From positions 62,001 to 126,000 of the forward strand of contig JACDTU010000025.1 of assembly GCA_022376465.1 (NCBI GenBank): a DNA stretch of 64,000 nucleotides, read 5' to 3'. The notes under the pieces were generated by a model. It searched no databases, was not told where the DNA came from, and was given only the letters and a program-made list of their open reading frames with translations. Origin of the DNA: Cubamyces lactineus (Eukaryota; Basidiomycota; Agaricomycetes; Polyporales; Polyporaceae). Positions 11,801 through 22,171 of the stretch are shown here, piece after piece. The position numbers and the translations under genes are program-made. The first letter of the stretch is position 1. Every line of letters starts with the position of its first letter.

Positions 11801-12498
11801 GGGCCGGCCGCCCTGGCAGAGGTCAAAAGGGTGCCTTTGTAATCGCGATATAGCGAGAACGCTTCTCCGAAAGCTTTGCGAATAGCGGTGAGGCGTTGAG
11901 GGGGCAGGTCTTGCATTGCTTCATAGAGAGCCCAGTGACGACGCAGCTCAGCTAGAGTGTAGTCGGTAGCCATGCGGAGGTACGGCCCGTACGGGGTTGA
12001 GCACCACTGCGAGGCTGACGTGGAGGCGTCGATGAGCTTCCTGCACTGTGCGCGCAAGAGAGAGAGAGTCTCCGCGTCCAGATAGAGGTGATAGAATATA
12101 TTCCAGATGGCGTCTTGAGGGGCTTCGTCGGCAACCAGAGAGAAGAGTAGTACATTGCGTGCTAGCAGTACCATGAGCCAGCCATAGCATGCTACGCATG
12201 GACTAGAGGAGCGTACCCAAAACCCCCGGTTCTAAGTCACAACAAGTGAAATCGAGCACTCGGGAAGCTATAGATGCGACAGTGTGAGGAGACAATGTGC
12301 GTACGGAACAGGCCAGTGGGACTCACAATTTGAAGGCTCTGAGAAGATAGTTTGGAGCACATGGCGGGGGTCACCGCAACCCAGGAGAAGGACGTTGGCG
12401 GTCTCTTCCGGAGGGAGGTCTCGAGTCAAGCAGACGGCGGGTGTATTGCCAACAGCGTAGAAGAAGTATTTTCCTGGCCAGACGAGTGGGTGAGACAT
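8801..12498 (-). CDS. DUF4470-MYND protein, copy 1
   Basis: Four exons, 12498..12327, 12267..12217, 12161..9796 and 9730..8801, encode about 1172 residues. The N-terminal domain (about residues 30-90) reads TANVLLLGCGDPRHVLQTIF, then LDFTCCDLEPGVLARNVLLF. This is the pattern I associate with DUF4470, the domain also found at the N-terminus of the dynein assembly factor DNAAF3. Its Gly-rich loop and following acidic strand look like a Rossmann nucleotide- or SAM-binding start. A long alpha-helical region follows, then a CSCGRGKD cysteine motif, and the last 40 residues form a MYND zinc finger (CSVC, CSGC, YCSQAC, then H and C near the end), a protein-interaction module. The molecular function is unknown. 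Introns match those of the paralogue at 30021-33877 in position and phase. Confidence 0.9.
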
Positions 12499-13897
12499 TG
12501 CAAACGGTGTGGGAGAGGACAGGAATGCAGGAAGATGCGAAGCGTTGAAGATTATATGCGGTTGGATGCGTCTATACCAGACGTTTCAAGGAGCCGCACA
12601 CGCTCAGCAAGGGGCGGTGGCCTCGCGGCGTTGCTGCGGTAGCGCTGGGCAATCGTCGAGAACTGTCAGTACCTTGGTCTGAACGCCGCCTCGTGTTCTA
12701 CGCCATATCCGAGGGGGCATGTAGGTTTTTTTTCGGAAATTACCCACAGCGCAGCAATGAAGCTGCCCCTTAGACCCTATAGGCATGACGATTCTTCCAT
12801 GTCAGTTAACAGAAGGCATCCAGCCCAGCAGCGCATGTCGAGCTTTATGAACGACCACTTGGATTGGGAAATGAGCATATGTGTTACAAGTGGGCTACTT
12901 CGCGGCACTCACATGCTAATATCGACATTCGTATGGCTGGACCTGCGACACCTGATGACAGCAGTGTCGATGGACAGTAGGGGACAAGGCTCATCCCCTA
13001 TTTGAGATCCGACTGGATATCAATGCATCCGCAGACGTCCAGTACGTTCAGCTCTCGCTTGTCGGAGCGAACTTTGTCTTATGATGTTGCCATGCCAAAA
13101 ATACCGATAGCACGTCGCATGTTTAGCATCTAGTCTTGAGGGGAGCGAGCTCGAGCCGTTCCATTGCCACCAGCTCTTCTCAAACGTATGTTTCGGCGCT
13201 TAAGTGGCTGAACATAGTTATGTAATAGATATGTCATAATAAGTACTGCGTACTCAAGTTCAAGGTCCGACACACTCCGCCCGTTGTGGCTGAGACGTCC
13301 GCTACAACTTCCTTGCAGCAACAGTAACATTGACCGCGACAAGCTTAGGCCGAACCTGCTGAAGCGATTTCTACAGAGACAACTCATGCACAGGCTATCT
13401 GTTAGCTGCAGTATGTCGGACCATACTGCCATGACTGCACATTTGAGCTCGAATATCAATGCACTCATCGTACGTTGCGACAAAGCTCAGAGTCGCACCA
13501 ATACGTATGCAAAACCATACATGCTATTGTGTGGTACTCAAGGCTGCAGCAAGTGGCTCTCATGCTCACTCAGATTTCGCATGGCTCACAAGGGAAGCGT
13601 CGGGCCGCTACACTGTACCAATCCTTTCGGGGGTATGTATTTTTACTCTACCTCGCATACCTTGCACTCAACCCTCTGTCATCGACCAGGAGAAGGCCAT
13701 GTGTCACGGCACAACATCCTTATCTCTTCGCTGCCTATGCGTCTTATGACCTTTGCGGCGGGTTGGTCGACCCGCACTCCCACCACCTTTCTCACATACC
13801 CTTATCGCTATCACCTTACAGCATAATATAAAGGTCGGCATCGACAACTGCTCTGCGGTGGTCGCTGGATATCTTGTTGCAAGACTGGTCGCTCGTC
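12499..13897. other. 1.4 kb divergent intergenic region
   Basis: This region separates the divergent DUF4470-MYND and OPT genes. Open frames on both strands (for example around 13284-13831) overlap one another and resemble no family. The only site I can name is a TATA box near the right edge. A decayed gene cannot be excluded. Confidence 0.4.
13827..13832 (+). promoter_or_regulatory. TATA box of the OPT gene
   Basis: The hexamer TATAAA lies 65 bp before the ATG at 13898. This spacing resembles that seen before the NCS1 permease and GH27 genes in this window. Confidence 0.55.
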
Positions 13898-16477
13898 ATG
13901 CAGCAGGCACCTTCTGGACCACGTCCGTCTCACCTGCCTTCTCCTGAGCACGGAGAACACGACAATGTCTTCTCAGAACTGCCTGTCCTGCCTTCGCCAT
14001 TGGGATCCGGGGAAGACAAGAAGGATGAAAAACACCCTCCGGAAAACATAGACGAGGTCTTTTCGGTCGCGTCATTGTATAGCGACAGTAGCAGCGACGT
14101 CTTGCAAGATCTCGGTACGGACGATCCTTTCCCAGAAGATCCTGACGCGCGAGAAGAGAAACAATTTACGTTTCGCGCCGCATTCGTTGGATGTGCTCTT
14201 GGTGCTGTTATATCTGCCAGCAAGTACGGTATATTATATGATTTTGGCGTTGAGTCCTACGCTGACACGTCGCGATACAGTGTATACCTTGGGCTCAAGA
14301 CGGGTTGGACGTTCGGCGCATCCCTGTTTGGATCCATCTTTGGCTTTGCCATCCTTAAGCCTCTCTCTCGGGTACTACCTGAGCATCTCGGAGGAGGATA
14401 CTTCGGCCCTAAAGAGAACGTCTGTTGCCAGAGTGCTGCTACGGTAAGCTGCGAGGGCCCTATTTTTTTTCGTGACACAAATGCACAGAAACTCACCCAG
14501 TATCGTCACAGGCAGCCGGTTCGTTGGGATTGCTCTTTACGTCGGGATTCCCTGCTGCGTACCAGCTCGGTCTCCTCGGCGATGATCCTGTGTCAGATTT
14601 CGGGTGAGCCTTACCACAACCATCCCTGGCATCGCGCCCCTGCTTACTAGGTTGCACCAGGCGCATCATCACATTCACCCTCTGTTGCGCCTATGTCGGC
14701 ATATTCTTCACCATGCCGCTGCGCCGACTCTACATCCTCAAGCTCAAGTTGACATTCCCGAGCGCCGTCGCTGCAGCGTATACGATCCGCTCCCTGCACG
14801 TCGGCAGAAACGCCGCTGCGAACGCCCGCAAGAAGACGCTCGCTCTCATCATCTCGTTCACTATCGCGATCGCATGGAGGGTGGTTAGCGAATATGCCCC
14901 CGGCATAATGTGGGATTGGCACTGGGGTTGGTGGTTTTACAAGGCTGGCTGGAGATGGATCATCGCTGCTGAAAACTGGGTGAGTTTCGCTTGCCTTTGC
15001 CGTAGTTGGCGTTCGATGTGTTCACTCAAGAGCCGCAGGGTTGGATATGGGAGTGGACCCCAGCGTTCATCGGCGTGGGTCTCCTCGTCCCGATCAACTC
15101 TTCTGTATCCTTCGTTGGCGGGTCCGCGCTCGCATGGGCCATTATCGGGCCCGCTCTCGTCGCCACAAACCGTGCATTCGGCACCCCTGCCTCACCTACT
15201 GGCGCGTCCCCCGAATACATCAACTACGCGAACATGGTACTTGACGACCCCGTCGGCGCTCCTTCACCAAAGTACTGGATGATCTGGCCCGGATGCGCGG
15301 TGTTGCTCTGCGCTAGCCTGGCCGAAATCGTAGGGAATGGAAGCGCAGTTGTCAGGAGCTTTGCCATCGCCATGGAGCCTCTCGTCGCCAAGATCAAGGT
15401 TGTTCTGAGAGGACGAGTCACGGGCAGCCGTATTGCCCCAGTCGACGCGAAGGACGACCCCTTCCATGACCCTATCCCTCTCGACCAGCAAACGCCCTGG
15501 TGGATGTGGTCCGGCGGACTCATAGCGGGCTCAGTCCTCACGATGCTCGTGATGCGCTACCAATTCGGCCAGAACGCCGGGGTGACGCTCCTCGCTATCC
15601 TCTTTTCGTTCCTGTTCTCCCTCGTCGATGCGGAGTGCACGGGGCGCGTGTCGGTGACGCCGGTCACGACGCTCGGTAACTTTGCGCAGCTCGTTTTCGG
15701 GGGCATCTCCAAGGGCACAGGGATGGCTCCTATGGCGAACCAGTTAAACAACGGGCTAACGGGGATGATCACCCTCGCCGCCTCTGAACAAGTCGCAGAC
15801 ATGCTCGGTAAGGCTCCTTTGCACCAATCACGTATGTCACGTATAAAACTGAAGCATGACCGTAACTTCTCGCAGGAGACTTGAAAACGACCCACTTGCT
15901 CGGCGCATCTCCCCGAGCCCAACTGTACGCCCAATGCTGCGGCGCGCTCGTCTCCATCTTCCTCTCCGCGGGCATGTACATCGTTTTCGTCAAAGCCTAT
16001 CCCTGCATCAACACCCTCAGCAACACGACCTGCGCCTTCCCCGCGCCCGACGTCGGCGCCTGGCGCGCCGTCTCCATCGCCGTCTCCGCGCCCTCGCTGC
16101 CCATACCGCGTTCCTCGGGCATCACCGCGCTCTGCCTCGGGGCGCTCGCCATCCTCTCCACACTCGTCAAATACCGCTTCGTCGCCCGCCCCGAGCGGCG
16201 CGCGTGGTTCCCGAACTGGAACGCGGTCGGCATCGCGTTCATCCTCGGGCCGCTGTGTACTTACCCCATGGCGATGCTCTTCGGGAGCCTCATCGCGCTC
16301 ACGTGGCGGAAATACTGGCCGGCGGGTGCGGTCATGTACTGCTACGCTGTCGCGGCGGGTATGATCGCAGGAGAAGGGCTGGGTGGAATTGCGAATGCCG
16401 TGCTGCAAATTGCTGGAGTGGCGGGGTCGGTGAAGGGTACGAGTGTGGGCTGCCCATTAGATGTGTACTGTGGCTGA
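13898..16477 (+). CDS. OPT-family oligopeptide transporter
   Basis: Six exons, 13898..14223, 14281..14443, 14512..14603, 14661..14979, 15039..15807 and 15876..16477, encode 756 residues. An acidic, Ser-rich cytosolic N-terminus of about 95 residues precedes some 14-16 hydrophobic segments. Typical OPT sequences are SNVYLGLKTGWTFGASLFG, FGPKENVCCQSAATAAGSLG, FTMPLRRLYILKLKLTFPSA, EYAPGIMWDWHWGWWFYKA and NAVGIAFILGPLCTYPMAM. Family members are proton-coupled importers of small peptides, glutathione or metal chelates at the plasma membrane or internal membranes. The substrate cannot be read from sequence. The ATG at 13898 lies 65 bp after a TATA box and is the first in-frame ATG. Every intron is GT-AG and in frame, so the gene looks intact. 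It is convergent with CDK8. Confidence 0.94.
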
Positions 16478-16620
16478 TTGCAGACGAGCGCACTGAGACG
16501 TGACGCAATTGCATGCTAACGAGGTATCAAACATAGCCATGTGGCGATGGGGATATAGAATACACATGTATCATACAGAGGAATCGCTGACCCAGGGAAA
16601 ATACAAACACTCTTGCTTGA

Positions 16621-18215
16621 TCATCCTAGCCTCGCCTTCTTGCGCGTATGTGTCCCAGCGCCAGCGCCTCCACTGAGGCTCGCAAAGCTCGCCGCACTAC
16701 CCGCCTTCGAGTGGTTCGAGTGCGAATGCGAGAGCTGCTGGGACAAATGCGCCTGCGCCGTCGCCTGCACCTGCGATACCTGCGCCTGAACTTGCGAGCC
16801 CACGGCCGCCATCGGCATCATCGACGGCGCGTCGTCCTGTGTGATCCTGCGATGTGGAGGCACCTGGTGAGGCTGGAGGGATTCGAACGCGCTGTTGCAA
16901 GCTCGAGGTAAGAAGCTGTTCATGATCGGGAGAACGTCGGTGGAGACTCACTTGCGCGTGGGCAGAGGATCCTCTTGGAACCACTTGTGTCGCAAAGCCT
17001 CGGCAGCAGTGAGTCGTTTGTCGGGATCGTACGCGAACAGACGCGCGAGGAGGTCTGCGCCGTTTGAGCGGACACGGGACTGGCACCACTCCGCGAGACG
17101 GTTCGTATAGCTACACGATGGTGCCGTTGGAGTATACTCAACCAGCAGGTAATTGCACGTACTGGTCCAGACGTTTCATGCTCTGATATTCTGGGAGCTC
17201 TTTGATCTTTGGCCAGTCGCGTTCTACCAGGCAAGGACATCAGTCTCCTGCTGTAGTGCACACAGCACCGGGGCTACGTACCTGATGGCGTACCCAGGAC
17301 CTCAAAAATCTTGAGAAGCTGGTCCTTCTGGAAAGGAACGTTCTTCTTGGAGTCGAGCTTCGCCTCCTCGCCCTTGAATATCGGCCTCAAGCTCGCGAGC
17401 TCGGCCATAACGCAGCCAACGGCCCATATATCAACGGACTTATTGTAATGCTTCGCACCCAGTAGCAGTTCCGGCGCACGGTACCATATCGTAACCACGA
17501 CTTTGTCTCCCGCGTGTAGAGGTTGGAGTGGTTGGTGTGTGAGTCGCGCCAGCCCTAGATCGCCGATTTTGACGACGCCCGAAGAGGTAATGAGGATGTT
17601 TGCGGGTTTGAGGTCGCGGTGGATGATGTGTGCTTCGTGCAGGTAGAGGAGCCCATTGATGAGCTGGTATGTCAGTGATTTGAGGACTGCTTGGGTGATC
17701 GACGAGCGAAGCGTTTGAGAATGGTGGTGGATGACTTGCTACACGTCGGTCAATGTAGCACGTTGAGTCGATAAGGTCTGTGACCTACTAGAAAATCGTG
17801 TTCCGCGTATTCAAACACCATGTAGATGGACTTGTCTTCCAGGATGACTTCCTTCAGCGCTACTATATTCTCATGCGATATCTCCCTGTTTAGCTGTTAT
17901 ACACCTAACTGAGTATGTAGCAGAGAACAAAGTCTATGGCACACTCACCGCTATCTCTCGGATGGCACTTTGACTGATGCCGGTGTATGTAACCACATCG
18001 CCCTCTTTGTCCGGCTTGAACTTCTTGATAGCGTGTATCCGGCCGTCGCTTTCCTTGCTCTGAGCCTTGTACACCCTCCCGTATGTCCCTGAGGATATGA
18101 ATCCAAGGATAGCATACTTGTCTGTGACACGCCTGCGTGCTGCGTCGCGCTTGGCGCGATAGATGCGCATGGGGTCATTGAGGAGGATGTTCCCGCTCGA
18201 CCATTCGTCCATCAT
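16621..18215 (-). CDS. SSN3: Mediator cyclin-dependent kinase CDK8/Ssn3
   Basis: Six exons, 18215..17949, 17893..17789, 17738..17282, 17223..17163, 17110..16952 and 16891..16621, encode about 439 residues, normal for fungal CDK8. The kinase domain starts at about residue 30: [12 protein letters not shown] (glycine loop), AIKKFKP (lysine), [20 protein letters not shown] (cyclin-binding helix), [12 protein letters not shown] (catalytic loop, Asp near 166), GDLGLARL and [18 protein letters not shown]. The metal-binding motif is DLG; CDK8 kinases use DMG where most kinases have DFG. The C-terminal tail is Gln/Ser/Ala-rich and basic at its end (HTRKKARLG). With cyclin C, Med12 and Med13 the enzyme forms the Mediator kinase module, which controls RNA polymerase II transcription in the nucleus. 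The start could be either of two adjacent ATGs. Confidence 0.95.
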
Positions 18216-20462
18216 ATTTGAGTTTAGATGTAGCCCCCTTGGACGTATGGTTGATGGCGAAGCGAAGTGATGGTGCAGTAATTTAGCAGATTGTCATTAC
18301 CGAGGTCGTGAACGCAGGCATCACGAAAAAGGCGTCCAAATTGTGGCCCGCGCAAGAATTTGTGTCCTTGTAATCTGTTACTATAGCGTTCTAATTGATT
18401 ATCATATTTTGCCTCAATACAAACCGATGAAACCGACTTAACTATGACGCGTCTTGAAACCTGCTTGCAACCGGATTATAAACACCTCGCAACAGCTTTC
18501 AAAGGGCTTCCAAGCCCTCACAATCATTACGACGACTTGCAATCCAATACAAAGACGCGCACTTAATTGCGCCGATAGCCTGTCTCATTAGACAGGTACT
18601 ATACAGTACTATACAGGCCCACGTCGGGGTTTCAATGTACAATTTGTGGGCGATGTCGCGACGTGGACTCATCACCAAGTCCCCTTCACTCATACCACAT
18701 TACTTACTAGGTGCCGCCTCTTCGAGGTGTACTAACCTAGTATCGTCTCAGCCGTGGGCCCGTATCAAGATAGTTATTCTCCGGCACTTCTGGCTCCGGT
18801 CCCTTTCTTGCTGCGACGTCTTTGCTGGGTCTTTTGGTCTTGTCTGCGGATATCTGCCAGTCTCACTACTGTCTGGGTGCTACGTCTACGGTCATCTCTT
18901 GGTCTTGGGCTGATCTGCGGAGTCCCGGGGCCTAGGCAAACTCTCTAGCTGGTGCACTGGCCTCGGGATGTGTCACCTTCGATCCTGGTGTCTCGATGCT
19001 ACATGCTGACTACCTGTCTACCCTCGCGTTCAGCTAGTGCGCCACATCACACGACCGATACCCGGCCATTATACCATTGACATTTGGGCCTTACGCCCAT
19101 GTCCCTCTTGTACATACATATATATGCCATGCTGTAGTACCCATGTCTTATGTATTTCCGTCATCAGAAATATATTGCTCAGTTTAACTGCGATATTTTC
19201 TTGATCTGTTCCAAATGTCCAGCGTTTGCCCGAGAGTTGTAGTCGTCTCTAAATGTGTAGAAGGATTGTACTCGATCCTATGAGTCTAATTATTTTCTTC
19301 GTCAGGTCCTAGATCAGGTTTACATACCTTCAAAGGCCCCTGCAAGACGCTCGCAAGGAGCTCAACGCCCGTTTAGTCACATTACTATTGAATCAGGAAC
19401 ATAAAATCATTGCATCGATTGTAACTCCTTGGAACCACATTACAACCGGTTACAATCCAGCCTCAAATCGGCGACAAAAGTGTGATGGGGAGGTCTGGGT
19501 CGTGAGCATCTGGCAGGAGCAGACGCTCCGAGTTTCTCGGAATCAGCCCGGGCCGCAGCTTCCGCAGTGGGCGCTTATACTGTCCTCACTGTCTGCCACT
19601 CTGGTTATTCGACGCTGAAGCCCAAAGGTCTGAAGATGGTCGCTGCACGTCGGAAGCGACGTCGGCTCGCGTGAATGAGTCAACGCAACATAAGCACCGT
19701 CAGGATGCACAACTCTATTCCACACGTAATGGACGCAAATTCTAGCGGTGACCTCGCTGCGCAAACATGTTCTCCGGCCCTAAAATGTTCGCAGAAATTC
19801 CTACCTGGGTAGGCTCGACGTGCGCGGGCCTGTCCTAACATCGGGAGAGCTTGCGAAGCGCGGCGGCCTCTTGCCTCTTCTTATTCGGGGTCAAATTTTG
19901 ACCAGCGCTCATGCCTCGGGGACCTAACTAGGTGAAGACCTAAACTGCCTCGTCTCAAACATGGTCATAGAACCCTACCGACCTTCAGTTTGGACGTGCA
20001 ACGAGGCACTACTGCCCTCGAAGGCGGTCACCATCAAGCCCGCCTCGCGTTGACCCTGTTTGGTTTCCGCGCGCCCCGTCGTGTCGATGGACGAGCGAGC
20101 ATCCTCTTATGGCAACATCATCGACAGGTACAGCCCTCCTCCCGTCTAGGAGTTCGGCGTTCTCTCGCGTAGGACTCTAACCCTGACCGCTCCTCTCTCA
20201 GCAGGGTCGCCCTTCACAAGTCGGATAGAAGCGGACAAGTGTACTAGCACGTTGGTGCACCTCCAGAACATCCGCGGAGCCTGCGTGCCCGTGATATATA
20301 ATGTATCCCATGGGGTACGCCGACTATGCTGCCCGTGATACACAGTAACTACCCGTCCCTTCGCTCCCTCACTCCGCCCGAGGTCTGTAGCTATGCTCCC
20401 CTTCCTTGCTTCAGGTTAGGCTCACATTTTTGCAGCGCCCCTCGCTATCTACAACCTCTCCT
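18216..20462. other. 2.2 kb gene-poor region
   Basis: There are only short, unrelated open frames here. The part from about 18360 to 18620 is AT-rich and carries a small palindrome with a tandem repeat (separate entry). The part from 19060 to 19450 is also AT-rich. The pattern is compatible with promoter and UTR sequence or with decayed element remnants. No terminal repeats, transposase or reverse transcriptase similarity was found. Confidence 0.45.
18579..18616. repeat. Small palindrome next to a 10-bp tandem repeat
   Basis: CCTGTCT (18579-18585) and AGACAGG (18590-18596) form a 7-bp inverted repeat with a 4-nt loop. It is directly followed by two copies of TACTATACAG (18597-18606, 18607-18616). 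Their role is unknown. Confidence 0.6.
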
Positions 20463-21014
20463 ATGGGGCGTTACAAGCAGGGGAAGGCATCCAAAAAGGC
20501 TGGGGGGACCGCGAGGCAGCTCGGTGCGAAGCTGCGAAAGATCATGAAAGCATCGCTCGGTACGTTCTTGCCTGGTGGTCTCTACGAATGGCTGCGTCAA
20601 CTACTCTCTTTTCCAGTTCGCCTTACAAAGGATCAGACAGCCAAGATGTGGTGGGATATGCACGGGTACCAGTACCTCTACATGCGCCGCTGCGTCCGCC
20701 TCGTCGGCTGGCCATCCAATGTCCGCTTTTCCAATCCAGCCATGCAAAAGAAGCCTGCGCTAGACACGCTGTACAGCCGATGGCGGCGGCGGCTCCTCCG
20801 CTTTGAGCGTATTACTGCGGAGGAGGCGTTCAAGAACAGCCGGCACCCTGAGCGTGTCGTGCCGGGGACAGAGTACGATGAGGGCATCGGCCACCAAGGC
20901 CGCAACGATATCAAGAAGTCTCGCTTCGACAAGAAGACTGGCTTGCCTGTCTCTTCGCGTCGCAAGCTGAGGCTCAAGGGCGCTACCAGCAAGAAGATCG
21001 TCGAGGCGGCATAG
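20463..21014 (+). CDS. Small basic orphan protein
   Basis: Two exons, 20463..20559 and 20617..21014, encode 164 residues through a canonical intron (GTACGT...TTTTCCAG). The protein is strongly basic: a Lys/Arg-rich N-terminus (MGRYKQGKASKKAGGTARQL), a middle with KMWWDMHGYQYLYMRRCVRL and SRWRRRLLRFERI, and a Lys/Arg-rich C-terminus (SSRRKLRLKGATSKK). Composition suggests RNA or DNA binding or a nucleolar location, but I recognise no family. GC-rich third positions and a well-formed intron support a real gene. It could be a lineage-restricted gene or a fragment captured from an older element. It lies alone after a gene-poor stretch. Confidence 0.6.
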   Translation: MGRYKQGKASKKAGGTARQLGAKLRKIMKASLGTFLPGGLYEWLRQLLSFPVRLTKDQTAKMWWDMHGYQYLYMRRCVRLVGWPSNVRFSNPAMQKKPALDTLYSRWRRRLLRFERITAEEAFKNSRHPERVVPGTEYDEGIGHQGRNDIKKSRFDKKTGLPVSSRRKLRLKGATSKKIVEAA

Positions 21015-21452
21015 GGGCGAGCGGTTCAAGTGGTCGCGTTTACTGTCCTTTTTCTCTTGGTATTACTTCTACTTCTATGTCGCTCTAGTAGTGAATTGAG
21101 CATGGTGTCTGCTTTGTTTGGTGCTTGTGTTCGCTACTCCTTCTCGTGTGACATGCTAAGTTGTGACCAGAGTCGGGCGCTTGAGTCGCTCCAGGGCTGA
21201 CCAACTGTCCACGGCGATTTGGCCAAGACTGAGCATTCAAACATATCTTGAAATAACTCGCCGAGGTCGCTATGCTTCCACCTGCTTCCACTCTATCACC
21301 ATGGAAAGCCTTGGCGGGATTGGACGCCGTGGCGTGCCAAAACCGAAGGTCCGACGGCGCCTAATCTGCAGAGCGGCCCAGGGCCGGAAATATATTGTTT
21401 CCGCCCCAGAAAAAATGCCTAGACATCCGCCATGGCTCAGTAACGCCAAAAT
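21015..21452. other. 438 bp, 3' flank of the orphan gene and downstream of the tRNA
   Basis: No coding or RNA feature is supported here. A short T-run immediately follows the tRNA 3' end on the minus strand (revcomp ATTTT near 21449-21452), which may act as the Pol III terminator. Confidence 0.4.
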
Positions 21453-21547
21453 GACCACCGTAGGGGTCGAACCTGCAATCTCCTGATCAATACCAGCCCT
21501 CGGGGACTTGTTCGTAGTCAGACGCGATGCCATTTCGCCAGGTGGCC
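21453..21547 (-). tRNA. tRNA-Arg(ACG) with a 24-nt intron
   Basis: On the minus strand a full cloverleaf folds. The acceptor stem is GGCCACC/GGTGGTC, and the D arm GCG/CGC lies within the A box TGGCGAAATGG. The anticodon stem is TCTGA/TCAGG, the anticodon loop is CTACGAA with anticodon ACG, and the T loop is TTCGACC within the B box GGTTCGACCCC. The intron (21511-21488) follows base 37, the universal nuclear position. The mature length is 71 nt before CCA addition. The anticodon ACG becomes ICG after deamination and reads CGU, CGC and CGA. One T-stem pair (50-64, C and A) is mismatched, so a slightly degenerate copy is possible. Confidence 0.85.
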
Positions 21548-22171
21548 GGTGTAAGGGATTAAATCAGGAAGAATATATACAGCTACCTCTGCCCTGCATT
21601 AATCTAACGATTGAGGCCTTTAAAAACATCTCTGATATCGCTACTGAGCATTGAGGGTGCAGACACAGTCATTCTAGCCCATTTGAGCCCATCTAGCATA
21701 TCGCATGGGCAGGTCAGGCCTGCCGCGCGCCGACGTACCGTAACGAAGTACAAAAGTGTCAGATGTGCACTGCCACCGCCACAGTTGTGCCAACTTGCGA
21801 GTAGTTGCGACCTACACGTGCCTCTTCCTCCATAATCAGACCCATGGGAAGGGCTCGAATAAGCAGCCAGATGGATATCCACTGAATACAGGAATATGGC
21901 ATACATGATTATTCACTAAAGGAGTGTATCGAATGTACCGGCCAGACACAGACGCAGCAGCGCCGTGGAAAATAATAACAGAACCGCGAGGACTCGCGAC
22001 CATAGGCATAGTGAGTGTGCACCCGCAACAAAAGGGCTCGTAGGGTAAAATTTCCGTGGTATCCGATCGACAAGCGAGTGTTCGACATGCACATAGCGGA
22101 AGGTGAGAGAGGTCGCGAGATATATACAGAGCTTGACTTCCCCACGCCTGCCGCCCCCATGCTTCGTGCAT
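21548..22171. other. 624 bp, tRNA upstream flank and 3' flank of the CAP-Gly gene
   Basis: No gene is supported here. The segment holds the 5' flank of the tRNA and the 3' UTR of the gene ending at 22172. Confidence 0.4.

Noticed and set aside
15557..16408. A 283-codon minus-strand frame opposite the OPT transporter
   Set aside because: It is antisense to a conserved transmembrane-coding exon, and its composition reflects GC-rich third positions only.
16861..16900. A GGATTCGAAC run like a tRNA T-loop
   Set aside because: It lies inside the CDK8 coding exon and no cloverleaf folds around it.
18216..20462. A possible transposon remnant in the gene-poor stretch
   Set aside because: No long terminal or inverted repeats, target-site duplications, or transposase/reverse transcriptase similarity could be seen.
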